Both the position numbers and the translations under genes were made by a program. Shown in pieces: positions 1 to 12,019 of a DNA stretch of 64,000 bases (its first letter is position 1; each line of letters opens with the position of its first letter). The stretch is from Mucidula mucida (taxonomy: Eukaryota > Basidiomycota > Agaricomycetes > Agaricales > Physalacriaceae): NCBI GenBank assembly GCA_015501055.1, contig JADNYV010000016.1:1-64000 (forward strand). Reading direction: 5' to 3'. The notes below the pieces were generated by a model. The model did no database searches and was not told the DNA's origin. It saw nothing but the letters and a program-made list of their open reading frames with translations.

Positions 1-918
1 CCTCAACAGCGGAACGTTACTGACGGTTTTGAGAACAAGGCATCTATCATTCCAGCCACCTCAGAAGACTTACTTGAGTCTCAGTCATCCCAATAAGAAA
101 GCTCTCAGCTCATCATTCAAGTGACAAGTGTGGGGAGATCGAACACACCCCGCATTTCTAAAATTTGTTTCCGCTCCTGCCAAAACCGCTGCGCAAGCCA
201 AACCGCTGCTCCCACCAGAACCGCTGCGCGAGCCAAACAGCTGCTCCGCCCCAAACCACTGTGCCCACCGAAACCGCTGCGTCGCCCAAAATCGCTGCGT
301 CGCCCAAATCGCTGCATCGCCCAAAACCGTTGCGTGAGCGGTATCCACAAAATCCACGAATGACAACGGCTGTGTGGACGGTGCAATTGAGTAGATCTGT
401 GTCACTGTGGAGAGATTCCAGCGGAACAGGTGAGTACTGTTGAACCAACGTTGGTGGCGGCGACCGCGAGAAAAGACAGTGCGCTGCATCTAAGACACTT
501 TTCAGCATCTGTCCATTATAATGAACGAAACACGCACCTTGCTGTTTTGAAGTATAATCAAAATGATGCGTCGTGAACCCGCCCCCGTCAATCAATGATT
601 CCATTGTTGCGCGCGTGTCCTTGGAGAGCAGTAATTTCTTTGGTATGCTCTTTGAACGTTGAGTATTGCTGGCCCGCAGCGCATCTTCGAAGCCAGTAAG
701 GACGTCGGCCACCATGGTTGGACACGGACACGATGAGGACGACGCCGGCGCGTCAACATTCCATGATGGTCGGAGGCAAAAGACGCGTACATGCGCATTA
801 CATTACAAATCACCGGTAATTAAAACTAGTAGCCGAAGGTAGCCAAAAATAGAAAATACGGTGTGAGTTCAATTTCCCAAGTGTGGCGTGAAACAGATGT
901 CACTTCCATATACAAAAA
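1..918. other. Left-edge region without a supported gene
   Basis: I see no convincing gene here. Several overlapping open frames on both strands (up to 185 codons, minus strand 158-715) arise from the tandem repeat at 179-338, whose units are close to a multiple of three and leave most frames open. None of the predicted peptides resembles a family I know. The rest is unremarkable unique sequence up to the tRNA relic. Confidence 0.5.
179..338. repeat. Degenerate 17-19 bp minisatellite, about 9 units
   Basis: Nine head-to-tail imperfect copies of a unit close to GCCAAAACCGCTGCGTCG can be lined up by eye. The core AAACCGCTGCG recurs with substitutions, and unit length drifts between 17 and 19 bp. 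The array is C-rich on the plus strand. Unit divergence suggests an old array rather than a recently expanded one. Confidence 0.75.
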
Positions 919-1005
919 GCTAAATGTGAGACTCGAACTCACGCTCTTTCGAACTAGATAGGGCAATGCCTGATTCTAGCGCCTTAACCACTCGGCCAAG
1001 TTGCC
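919..1005 (-). pseudogene. tRNA-Leu(CAG) relic with broken acceptor stem
   Basis: On the minus strand this matches the intact tRNA-Leu at 15293-15385 through the 5' acceptor strand, D arm, anticodon arm, variable arm and T arm. The anticodon loop reads CAG and holds a shorter 9-nt insert (960-968) at the usual intron site. Identity stops at the end of the T stem (926). The 3' acceptor strand (ATTTAGC) pairs poorly with GGCAACT, with mismatches at three of seven positions. A run of five T follows, as for a Pol III terminator. It is probably a non-functional copy. Confidence 0.7.
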
Positions 1006-1142
1006 ATATTTCATTTTAGGCTCAAGTTGTTCTCGGAGATATCGGAGTGTTGGACTCAAATGTCCCGAACTCCGAACCGTGCACAGCCACAGATGCGACT
1101 TCGTTTCCAGCCACGTATAACGACGCTTAGCTCCCGCCCACA

Positions 1143-1796
1143 ATGCCCGGTCCCATTGCATGGCTTGCACAAATTCCGCCGGTCACGCGCACCTGGCTCC
1201 TCCTCTCCCTCCTCACCTCACTTGCCGTACACTCCCACCTCCTCACGCCTCTCCAACTTTACTCTCCGGCATCCCTCTCACTCTCCTCCCTCCTCACCAC
1301 GCGAACAATCACCACATTTCTTTACTTTGGGACACTATCACTCGACCTGATGTTCCATCTATTCTTTTTCATGCGTTACAGCCGGATATTGGAGGACTCG
1401 TCGTTCCCAGCCCAGCCGGCAGCTTATTTGTGGCTGCTACTACAGTCTGCCGTCCTGCTCCTTTTGATGTCACTGACTCCACTGGTCAATACGCCATTTC
1501 TCTCGAGCGCGTTGGCGTTTGTGCCGATATATGTGTGGTCGAGAAGACATCCGAGCACACCTATCTCGCTGTTTGGGCTGGTGACTATTGGCGCGCCGTA
1601 CTTGCCCTACGCTCTCATTGCGTTCACTGTACTGATTAATGGTGAATGGCGAGCGGCCCAGGCGGATCTGATGGGTTGCGCTGTTGGACACGTCGCATGG
1701 TTCATACGCGATGTCTGGGCAAGAGAGATGGTTGGCGGGAAATCAGTGCTCACTCATCCACCAGTGGCACTACAGAGGTTATTGGGAGATGTTTGA
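1143..1796 (+). CDS. DER1: Derlin family ER membrane protein
   Basis: An intronless 217-residue protein. Derlins are rhomboid-like pseudoproteases in the ER membrane. In ER-associated degradation (ERAD) they help move misfolded proteins to the cytosol for ubiquitination and proteasomal breakdown. The N-terminus IPPVTRTW, the segment MFHLFFFMRYSRILE and the WSRR motif (WR motif) fit the family. So do about six hydrophobic helices and a late GCAVGHVAWF helix (GxxxG-like and HxxW signature). Length is typical of fungal Der1/Derlin. The frame is uninterrupted, unlike many other genes here. Which Derlin subtype it is cannot be told by eye. Confidence 0.88.
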   Translation: MPGPIAWLAQIPPVTRTWLLLSLLTSLAVHSHLLTPLQLYSPASLSLSSLLTTRTITTFLYFGTLSLDLMFHLFFFMRYSRILEDSSFPAQPAAYLWLLLQSAVLLLLMSLTPLVNTPFLSSALAFVPIYVWSRRHPSTPISLFGLVTIGAPYLPYALIAFTVLINGEWRAAQADLMGCAVGHVAWFIRDVWAREMVGGKSVLTHPPVALQRLLGDV

Positions 1797-2286
1797 GTGA
1801 GTTCTTATGTTCTCCTTGTTGTCGTTAACTCATCGAGCTTAGTTCTGCCTATGTACGATATCCAAAGGTTTATCACTGCTCCGCTTTGTACCAACATCTT
1901 CTCAAAATTGCACTGTTTCGGTTGCGCAACTTAAGTACGGATGCTCTTTGGGCTCGCCATTTCCAGAAGTACTGTATGGCGAGGACGTGCTCAATTAACA
2001 GACCAGACGAAAGCGGGCCTTTTGTAACACATATCATTGAACGCTAATCTGTGTACTCTATTGCCTGTCCAATCCGCGGATGGTTACGTCTGGAGTGGAC
2101 AGCTTCACGCATACGTGCAAAAAACTACTGTTATTCCCGACTATTTCTAACGAGCCGTCTGATTCTATTCAGTATAATCGATGGGTTCTTACAGAAAGCT
2201 ATATCAGAGATCATAGCGAAGCAAGCTAATCTGATACGCTGTTAGTAATTGCGCCCCGCCAGATACAGAATTAGTTGCTCACTGTA
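1797..2286. other. Intergenic, nothing recognised
   Basis: This stretch lies between the Derlin stop and the stop of the minus-strand giant gene (convergent 3' ends). It is moderately AT-rich. No repeat, RNA gene or conserved ORF was seen. Confidence 0.5.
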
Positions 2287-5200
2287 TTAACATTCAATGT
2301 CCTCCCAGCCCAATGACAAACCTCTGACCAGCTTGCCCATTGGAGTCAAAGTATAACCCTGCCCCCTGCGCCGCGATGCCAGAAGCTCCTGCAACAACGC
2401 CAGTGGACTGACTACGAACGGGCACATTTCCATGCCGCTACCGCGATTTTCCGGCTTCACAAACCCATCTCGCTCACGCGCGACAAGCTTGTCTTCTGCG
2501 CTTATGATACCAAGGAAAGCTGAGACTGTTTTGAAATCGGCATAAGAAGTTGGGTAAAGTTGACCGGCGAAGATGTTGAGTTGAGGAATGAACGCCTTAA
2601 ACGACAGTGGTGACGAGTTCGGGACGCAATAGAACGTGAGGTCGTCAAAGACCTGCATACTCCGTGTTACGCGGGGCGAGTAAATATGGAGTCGCACGAA
2701 AGAGTTGGTACGAAGAACAGGCATCAGTTCGTTCGCCTCGAATTGGCTGATGACCACTACAACCGGTGGCGGCCCGTTTGCGCAGAGAATCCATTGCACG
2801 TCCTTCAAAAAGTGTACACTGCCTTTATCGGAGGTGTTCATCCCTTTAATGGTAACTGCGTAGTCCCGAGTGACTAAGAAGCTGGGATAGAAGAAATCGC
2901 TTGAATGATTGGAGCTGTGGGGAAGCGACGAAATCACCCGGCAGGGTGATAAGAAGACGGATGACGAGGAGGGAATGCGACCTGTTCTCGTAAACTCTTC
3001 AACATCGTCGTCGAGTCGGTGCGTTGCAGACGATACCGGTGGAGGTCTCTCGACCTGACGTTCCACCTCCATCTCATGATCAACTTCTCTCTCCTGTTCT
3101 TCATCTACGTTTTGAGGGCAGACGAAAGGACTCCGAGTTGCTGAAGGTGCGAGTAAATTTCGGGGTCATTGTGGATCATACTGTCTGTTTGAGACTCAGC
3201 TGGGGAGTCACCGTACATCTCTAGCAGTGGACGCGCTTCGGGTTGCAGCCAGGCGTCTCGCACTTGATGGATATCTTCTGGAGTCGGTGCGGCTGGTAGA
3301 GCATCCAAACAAGCTCTTCTCTGCTTGAAATCGATCCCCTGTCGCGCCCATTGAGGAGCATGATGCTCGATATCGGCACAGGCCTCAAGCATCGTCCAAT
3401 GAACGATGTCAGCGACAGTAACCGAGTCTACTGCACACTTCTTCTTGATCAAGATGTCGATGTCAGGCTGAGCGAAGAAATGAAGGGATTGACCCCGGCC
3501 GAGTTGGCGCATTCGCATGCATCCTATTGATCGGACGTTAAATGCGCTTGAAGTAGGTGAGTATGTACTAACCTTGAACCAATCTGTCCTTTGTGACCTT
3601 CCTCCCGAGCGTCACTGCAGCTTTCCAATGAAGAGGGAGTTTCAAATCCGTTCCTCTCGTATGAGCATCATCCAAGTAGACAAGACAATTGGAGAGGTGC
3701 TGCCTATACGACGAAGACTTGAGCAACTCCATTGTCCCGTCGCGTCTGAGCACCATCAGCTCGTCGCTTTGATTGAAGAACACCACTGCTTCCACGTCAC
3801 TTCGCTTCAACAGCCACCTTTTCGCTACGCCTAGATTACTTAAATCAAGCATTTGAGCGCCAATGTCAAGAAGCACTCGAATCTCCGGGCGTTCAATTGC
3901 CAACATGTCTACGAAGGCCGTTCCGGACAAGCTCTTCCCTGAATCGCTGTCGCGAGTACAAGTGTATGAGGAATTCTCCGATTGAAGAAGATAGGTAAGA
4001 ACCATGGCGTTCGTTCCAGCCTGATTGACGGGATCGACCTGCAAGATGGAGCTGGGGAGGAGATACTCATTGTCCTTCGTCCCGCTGAATCCCGTCGTGA
4101 CGTGAGGCTTCCTTTCGCCAAGATCCCAAGCAGAAGTGGGAAGCTTGTTCGGGAACTGCTTCGCGGCCTTTGGGAAGACAACCTCGGAAAGATAGAAGTC
4201 GATGACTGCATGACAGTAACGGAAAAGCGCCACGATCCTGGCGTGTTGCTCAGCGTCATTGAGATTTATAGCACCCACTTCGTTGAGACCTTCACGTTCG
4301 CTAGGAGGGATGGCAGCAATCCACGTCTCGTACAAGACCGATCGATTGCTGTCCAGAAAGAGCTGGTGCAAACAAGCATCAACCTCAGTGGTCGTCAATC
4401 CAGTATAATAGTAAGCCAGACAGGTCAAGATGATGGCGATGTCTGGATGACCAAATTCGGCACGAGGAGACGGGACGTCTTTGGCTCGATATGGGACGGC
4501 TAGGAGCGTGCGTGACGGATCAAGGCCATAGTCGATTCTCCACCGCCTGTCGCGTAACACGTACGAAAGGATGCCGTGTCCGAATAGGCCACGAAGGATT
4601 AAAAAAACGTTGAACAGTGTTTCATGTCCAAACCGCTGCTGCAGTAGAAGCTGAGTATCCTCGACGTCCTTATCAGAACAAACGAAATGACGAATGTCTG
4701 ATAAAACTTCTGCGCCAAGATGAGTCGTATTAAACGAAGGCAAAGAACCTCCCATGATGTCGTCTGCAACGTTTCGATGAGTGCAGAAAGTAAGGAGTCG
4801 TCTTCGGTTGGGAATTTGAAGTGAGGAAAACTCCAAGCAGATGTGGAGTGTACTTCGAGCTGGGTACCTGAACGTCGAGCCGCTGCGAAGATATGTTTGG
4901 AGACAACTCGTAGCACGTCTTGAGTTACCTGCCAGCGGTATGGCTGTCCTTCCATTGGCACTTGTTTGCCCATAGTATAGATGAGCTGGTAACGGGGATG
5001 CAGCAATTCGTCACATTCGTCGAGGATGTCTCGAGAGTGTTCGTGTTGAAGGCGTTGAAAACGCACGGCGTCTAACATGACTCCTTCGTTGCCACCAGAG
5101 CCTATCGATAGCATTTTATCCACTGATAGCAGCTTCGCGGAGAGGATATGTTCGGGCTGCGACACGAGGATCCCGCCGACCCGCATACATTCCTCTGTCA

Positions 5201-8200
5201 ACAGGCGGATCTGCTGGAGTTGTGTCTGACTGATCTTCATTTGGCGTGAGAAGGGAAGGTAGAAGATCCGCCGGTTCGGAAGGAAAGACAACCGCTCAGT
5301 CATTAGTTGAAACATCTGCTGAGCAAGAGGTTTAAGGACAACCATCCGCACAAGTTTGTTGCCTTTCGAAAGCGAAGCGGCAAGCATTGGTGCTATTACT
5401 GATGACTTGCCCTCGCCCATGTTTAGTTGAAGACTGATACTTGATGTTGGTGAGTACATCTCAAGCGCCACCGCGGTTTGGATATCTCTCGCACGGAAGT
5501 TGCCTTCGATCTGTATAAACGATAAGCTCCTGAACCTTCGAAGTCCGATAACGAAGAACTTACTTGGATCAGCGCCCAGTCAGGGTGTTCTAATAAAAGC
5601 GCGAGATCTAGAGGTTTACAATTCTCTACCTCTTTGTTCAACTCTACAAACTTATCAGCACCCACGAATTCCTTCAATCGCGCAGCTTGCTGGACTTGGA
5701 GGAGGGTACACGAGAACACACCCAGGGCTTTGTGCCACCCCTCTGTGATGTCGGCCCATCTAGCCTTCGTCATCTGGAAGAGCCATGCACGTGGGCCCAA
5801 GCTTGGCCATAGACCGCCGCAATCCAAAATCACGTCCGACGTAGAGCGAGGGCGAAGGGCGGATGCAAGACCAGCAAGGGAATCCATATATGCGGCATCG
5901 CACTCAGAATAGTACGGCACGATATGAGCCTTCAAATCTCGCGTGCTTGCGAGAAGGGTGCTTCCCGACGTAGCCATCCGATGATGCTCTAAACTTGACT
6001 CGACTTTGTCTGCGTAGAGTCTGTGCAGACGGTGGCCGCTCCCCCTAACACGGTCTAAAAGTTTGCGAAGGGCAATGACACTGGAGGATCCGCTTCCGTT
6101 GGTCTGGCTACGATTGGTGTCTGGAACGTTCGCGAGCGGCAATGTGCGGTATTCTGCACCACATAACTGTGGGATGGGACGTACTTCAAATAGACAAGTT
6201 AGACTGATGCCTTCGAAGGACAAGTGGATTCCTGTCTTGGACTCAGAAAATAGACGAGGAGGGAGTCTGGGATAAGCGTTGGCATGAGACGCGGGACCCA
6301 ATCCTTGCAGAATGGAATCTACGTGCGTAGCATACTCATGAAGCTCGATGTTGGATCGACATTTCTGAAACAGATCACATGCATCGCCGAGGACCCCATC
6401 AAGGTTCAGATAGTCAGAGTAATTCCTGTCTCTCGGTGATGGGATACCTGTTGGCCAGCTTCCAGGGACCCATCGACCTTGGAGGTCTGAAAGGAGCGCG
6501 CTGGAAAGAGATTTGACCTGACCGTCATAATGTCTTTGTTGACGAGAATCAAACTGCCAGCAGGTTTCCTCTGTCCCGCGTACAAGCCTGCCGGAGGGTG
6601 TAGCGCGCAGCGGGCGGGTGTGGCGCGTAATGATTTCCGTAATTTGGGCCCGAGACGGAGCCAAGCCAACGGTGAGATCATAGGATGTACGAGGAGGGAG
6701 GGCGGGGAACGTCAATCGCCGAGAATGAGCCACGAACAAGACAAAGTAAGGGAGTATATGAATGTCCTTGCTCGACGAATCCAATGGATGCTCATAGGCA
6801 AAAGCAGCCAAACTGAACATCAACGTAAACCGACGATCATCGAGCGTCGAAGGTCCTGCCGTAGCACATCTCTCAATGCACCACGAGTACATATTTGACC
6901 AGGTGGAATTGAATTCTGGTATTGATAACCAGCGAGAGTTGTAAGAGAAAGGATTTTGAGGCGTCGATCGCAGCTCAAGGTTCTGCCAACTCTCAAAGAT
7001 TTCATAGAGGCTTATTGGAGACTGCTGAGCCGGAAATTGTAGCGCGTTCAAAGTGGATGTCATCAATGTCGTTGGGTACTGGCACGCCTCCCGCTCGGTT
7101 TTGAAATCCATGATACGGCTAGAGAATGACACATCCTGGAAAGAAGCACTTTTACAGGTGAGAAGGACGAGGTACTACGGACTTCGAGGAAACACACCTT
7201 GGGAGAATGTCCTGCACGTTGACAAGAGGATATAAATGCTCTCTTGCTGCCGCGCGCCGCGCTAGGATAGACGGACTACAATCTGGGATAGAAACCGAAG
7301 TGTTATTGTAGAAAAGGTCGTTCAACCGTTTGTTGAAGTCCACGATGCGTTGCGCGCCAAGCTCAAATGCAGTAATTTGTGAGCATGCCGGTCGCTTTGC
7401 CCAGTGAACAGTCTGCATAACTTGCATGCCCTTGGGATAAAATCTGCGTTGTGGAGTAAGAGCCCGATGCACTGGAGCAGTTGCATCTCATGATCGCCAA
7501 GGTACTGGAAGGAAATGCAGGAAGCGGAGTTGAGCGAATTTAACGCCTCCTCGACGCCGGTGACACCAGTAAGTGGGTCCGGGAGAGGATAACTAGTAAG
7601 CGCATGTAGGAAGACCTTGTATAGGTTCGATCGAAGAGTACCATTGCCAGCGAGTGTCCCAAGCCGTTCGTCAATGGCATAGTCCGCGTAAGAGACCAAT
7701 GATTGGCCCGAGGAGGCCTCGGTGACAGAGACATTGACGTGATGTTGAGTTGATTCGTAATCAACACTCCCATAGGGAACGAGGGCGCGTCGGTTGAGAC
7801 GCAAACCTTCAGACTCTTCCTGGAGGATGAGTTTTGACCTGAGTCCTATCAGTGTCCGAAGCGCAAATCCCTCGTCGACAATATACTTGGGATACGTGCA
7901 GCATCGAAGGGGCGCCCTGGATACCGCTTCTGTCTGAAAGTCGAGCTGTAGCCGAGGGAGCTGGATGTCGATCATATTGTTAGATGCGCGCATGATAAAA
8001 AATGACGAGCTCTCGATCTCCCGGAGACGCTGGTGTATCATCTGAAAAGAAGAACTCCCCATATCCAAGAGACTACGCTGTTGTGCATCAAGCATTTCCC
8101 GCAGAGGAAAATCAAGCCGCCAGTTCCGAGGAGATGAAGTCCACAAAGACTGTAGAGGGCGTAGCTCAATCTGACGCGACGACATATCCAACCAATGAGT

Positions 8201-11200
8201 GCAGGGATCAACGAGCGGCGTAGGCAGATCTCCATCGAAGTATATGTGAGGAATATATTGTTGTCGCGAAGAAGATGAACGAGCTTCAACAACCAACTCG
8301 CCATTTCGAAGAGCAAAAAACACCTTTCAGACTGGTCAGTCCACTGTTGCAGGAGTTAAACATCACCAATGCAGATACCTGGTTTCCCGACACATTCACT
8401 ACAGTTTTGTAGTCGAATCCAGCTTCCCCTGCAGGAATAACGCGAAGAACAACCTAACAAGTGTACGCGTGAGTACAATGAGACAGGGAGTGAAAGCAAA
8501 CACTGACATTACCAAAGATACGACCATAGGTTGGGTGTTCCGTGACGTTGCTAGGGAGGTTCCCTATAGGCTTTCCATCCACCAAAAGGGTCCCATCGAG
8601 AATGTTGATTTGTACATACTGCGATGTGCTTGTTTGACACATGAGCCAGCGATCGTTCGGGGATGGCATAATTTCCCAAGGCGTTCTACGCTCATAGGCA
8701 GCCCATACGCATTGCACAGCTCGATCCACACCGCTCGAATCTGTCTTGAGACTACCCGACAGACGCGACTGCAAGGCATGGAACATCCGCTCCACACGGT
8801 CCAATAAGATCCGGGATGGAGACGTAGATGATCTGTCTCGCTGTGCCTCTCTGTTATCTTTTATAACGATGGCGCAGTGAACAAGGATGGCCAAATTGTC
8901 GACGTCGAGGTTTGTGTTGTCAGTGTCGAAAGTGAGGGCGCAAGTCGCTGCCACTTCTCGGATGTTGCATTTGGCGGAGTTTACATGCTCTTGAGGTGTC
9001 CTCTCTAGATCGTCGAGCATTCTCTTAAGCCAACGGTACGTGATCTGCCGAGCCTTGGAAAGGATGATGAAGGCGTCATGACAGTATACGTCAGTCTGAG
9101 CAAAGGAAGCCAACATCCGCGTCACGACAACGACGACGGTCTTCACGGAAACAACCTCCTGCCAATTGTCGCTGAACGAGTCCAAGAGGCTGACCATTGC
9201 GGAGAATATGGCATGCCGGAACGACGAAGACTGTAACTCGACATGCCACAATGCATCACCAACGGCAGACATTGGTCCGTGATGCTGCACAGTCTGCGAA
9301 ATGAGGGTATGAACCGCTTGCGACCGGAAGGAAAGAGACCGTGCAGCGAAATCTTTAGCTAAGTTCACCCACTGGACAAAACTGCCAGCCCGAAGACACC
9401 CAAAAGCTACAAACTCATGTAAACTCATGTCACGATGACATTCATGCTGTCTCGCTAGTACCGCATTCTCTGTGTGCGTCGTGTCATTTACAGCCCATTG
9501 CAAATTGAGATAGGCGTCATCGCATGGGAGCTGAAGGGTGCATCGCGCAGAAACGTCAGCCTCGTGAGGGCTATCATTCTCGTTGATGAGAAGATCGTGT
9601 TTGTCGTCGTAAAGCCTCCATTTGAGGGCATGTGATAAACACACATCTGAGGGCGTAGAGGGAATGCGTTTGGGATTATAGTGGGTTCGTAGCCATGATT
9701 TCGTGATAGACGCGAGTGTGATGCGATTGGAGCCACCGTCATAGGATATATTCTCCTTCATATACGAGGCGAGATCATCATTGACAGAGGACTTTTCGTC
9801 GACGCGCCGCGTAAACGTGTCGCGAAGTATGAAGTACGTGGCTTCGCGCCAGTGAAGAAATGGTTTCGGACAGTAGAGCTCGAAAAGCACAGTTTTCACG
9901 TGATGCTCAGCGGAGGGGAGGGGCCACTCGTGTATTTCGATCCTCATGCCATCCATACTTCGCTGTCAAAGCTTTAGCCAAGTTTGAGTACGAATGAGGA
10001 AAGGGCAAACTTTTGTAGCACATTTGTGGCAATACGTATGTCGATATCCACAGTCCTCATGATGTACCGCGTCATCGTACTCCCTCTGTCGTTTAGCATA
10101 CAAGTGGTTCTGTTCTTGGAGTTCTTCTTCCTTCTTGCGCTTCTGGCGGCGCGCCTTCTCCTCTATTTTCGTTCGGCGAGCTTTTAGCTGCAGAGTCTCG
10201 TCATAATGACGAACAGCAAAAGAAGAAGACGAGGCTTCAGTGAACACCGACGGTGATGAACTTCGGTCCCAGCGAGTGCTGAGGTAAAGATGAAGCGCTT
10301 TCAGACGTGCTAACTCTTTCGGTCGACGTAGTAACAGTGCTTGAAGAAGTGTCAAAGGCACCTCCGGCGGATAGTCGGCAAGAAGAGGAAGTTGAGCTAT
10401 TACAATGCGATCCAAAGCGACCCATAGGTCGAGGATGGTAAGAATCATGAGGGACTGCTGCTCGGCGTTTCTTTTGTAATGCTTTTTCGCGACTTTGGTG
10501 TACTCCTTGATCAAAATATGGAGAGCGGAAGGGGCGGAAGGATTCGTTTTCTGCGCATCCGTCCAAGTCGCCAACGAGTCACAAACCATGTCCTCAAAAT
10601 CCGCGAGGTTGATGTATGCATCATCACTCGTGATGAAGCCGTCCAGTTTGCTGTTCATGATAACATTGTCTATGGTGCAAGAGAGGAGCCGGGACGAGTG
10701 GTTGGGCTGGTGGAAGGAGGATGTAGACATTTGAGGGGTCTCTGTCAGTGCATGTTGAATATACGCAGACGAGTGCCCGAGCTTGAGTTGGGTATCGGCG
10801 ACAAGGTCTATGGCCTGTGGGGCCCAAACTGACTCGTACGTAGGCGCATCCTTAGTCTGGATGTCATTCCAGCGGGATGTTAGCTCGTCTGTGATGGCAG
10901 CGCAGGCAACCTTTGTCTTTTCAAAGACAAAAGAGGGAACCTCTTTGTCAAGACTATCCAGTTTGCTAGCACGTCTTGCGAGTTTCTTGCGAATGGTGTC
11001 GAGGGTGGAGCACTTGAGGGTGGAATCTTTGACGAGTCGGAGGGCGATATCAGCCATGGCATACAACATGAAGGCTTTGTACTCCCACAGATGCTTCAAC
11101 GTCGTCTGTACTGCAACACGAATGACTAGCCAAAGGGACGAGCGCCTCCAAGGCGCCAGCGCATCATTCCAGAGCACATCGTCAGCGATGCGCTTCTGAA

Positions 11201-11933
11201 CACGGTGCGCAGCGTCGACAATAGGATTTTTTTCTCCGCCCAATGCGGCTAGAACGGAAAGAAGCAGATCGCTGATATAGCGCGGATGCGCCGTATCGCG
11301 ACGTTCGACCGGTGAGGAACCCGCCTTCCAAGTATGAGGTGCTGATCCAGGTAGCTCATTGCAACTCATCCGGGCAATGAACGACGAGAGCTCTCTTTGA
11401 AACGTGAGGGACTCAAAAGTGGTTCTCGGGAATGAAGTGGTTGGGCCGGGAAAGGTCCAAACAAGTTTGCTCTCACATGCCATCACCGTCGTGTTGGGTG
11501 CGCTGACTTCAAAAACCTCACAGGTAATGAGGTCCTCTGCTACGCGGAAGACGATTCCTGCATTTTGCTTTCGGACAAGAAGTGCCATTGTATCTGTACT
11601 GAGTGTCAGGAAAGGCAAGATAGCATGACTTCCGACTTTACCTCCACGGTGCTGCATTTCTGCGAATCTATCGATGATGCACGCGGCTGTATAGTCGCTG
11701 GAACCATGATCCTTGGCAATCCCTAGCAGCATCTTGACGATTGCTGGCCAATCGGCAGAGGGTGTGTTTCCTTCAGTCGCTTGGCAGGCAGCTGTGCTGT
11801 AGTGTGTCGCGCACTCGGCGATGAGTGTAGCGAGGGCGTGATCCTTCGAGTAGTCTCCGTCACTCTGTTCGTCCATCTGTGGCAGCTGCAGAGGCATGAA
11901 GACATGATTCACGATGTATTCCGCGTTGTCCAT
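2287..11933 (-). CDS. Giant DUF3638/DUF3645 SecA-like ATPase, copy 1 (frame broken)
   Basis: A spliced gene for roughly 3,100 residues. The start is taken at the ATG giving MDNAEYIVNHVF, because NHVFxPLxLPQ is the usual family N-terminus; an in-frame ATG at 12035 would add a repetitive leader. Introns I can place are 9963-10010, 8454-8507, 8324-8378, 5511-5563 and 3524-3572. The C-terminal third has MGEGKSSVIAPM (Walker A-like), SQPEH, DECDELLH (Walker B-like), FSGTKDN, HTRGTDLKLP and CMRMRQLGRGQS, in the order of a SecA/SF2 helicase. Fungal relatives are often annotated as ubiquitinyl hydrolases, but I see no protease motif. Single-base frame breaks occur near 3115, 4772-4774 and 7463-7465, and possibly near 7197. 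The cellular role is unknown. A second copy lies at 60841-64000. Confidence 0.85.
3524..3572 (-). other. Last recognised intron of giant ATPase copy 1
   Basis: This 49-nt GT-AG intron splits the motif VI-like segment between VQ and the following GCMRMRQLGRG. The same intron sits at the same place in copy 2 (about 62074-62122), showing that the duplication copied genomic DNA rather than a processed transcript. Confidence 0.75.
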
Positions 11934-11977
11934 GTCTACGACGAACGAGGGGTGACGAAAGAAGGGAGGAAAAGCTG

Positions 11978-12019
11978 AGTAGACGCCTGATATGGGAAAA
12001 GATAAGTAGACGCCTGATA
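11978..12019. repeat. 15-bp direct repeat, 27-bp period
   Basis: The string AGTAGACGCCTGATA occurs at 11978-11992 and again at 12005-12019. It lies just upstream of the preferred start of the giant gene. Read in that gene's frame it encodes a duplicated GVY-containing peptide. Confidence 0.85.

Noticed and set aside
158..715. 185-codon open frame on the minus strand and several overlapping frames
   Set aside because: They owe their length to the stop-free minisatellite at 179-338 and show no family resemblance or convincing splice structure.
3982..4503. 173-codon plus-strand frame, repeated at 62532-63053
   Set aside because: It is antisense to the conserved DUF3645-like exon. It is preserved in both copies only because the copies are almost identical there.
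4599..7132. Programmed ribosomal frameshifting as explanation for the frame breaks
   Set aside because: Breaks occur in many unrelated genes, always correctable by one added base in varying homopolymers, with no common slippery heptamer.
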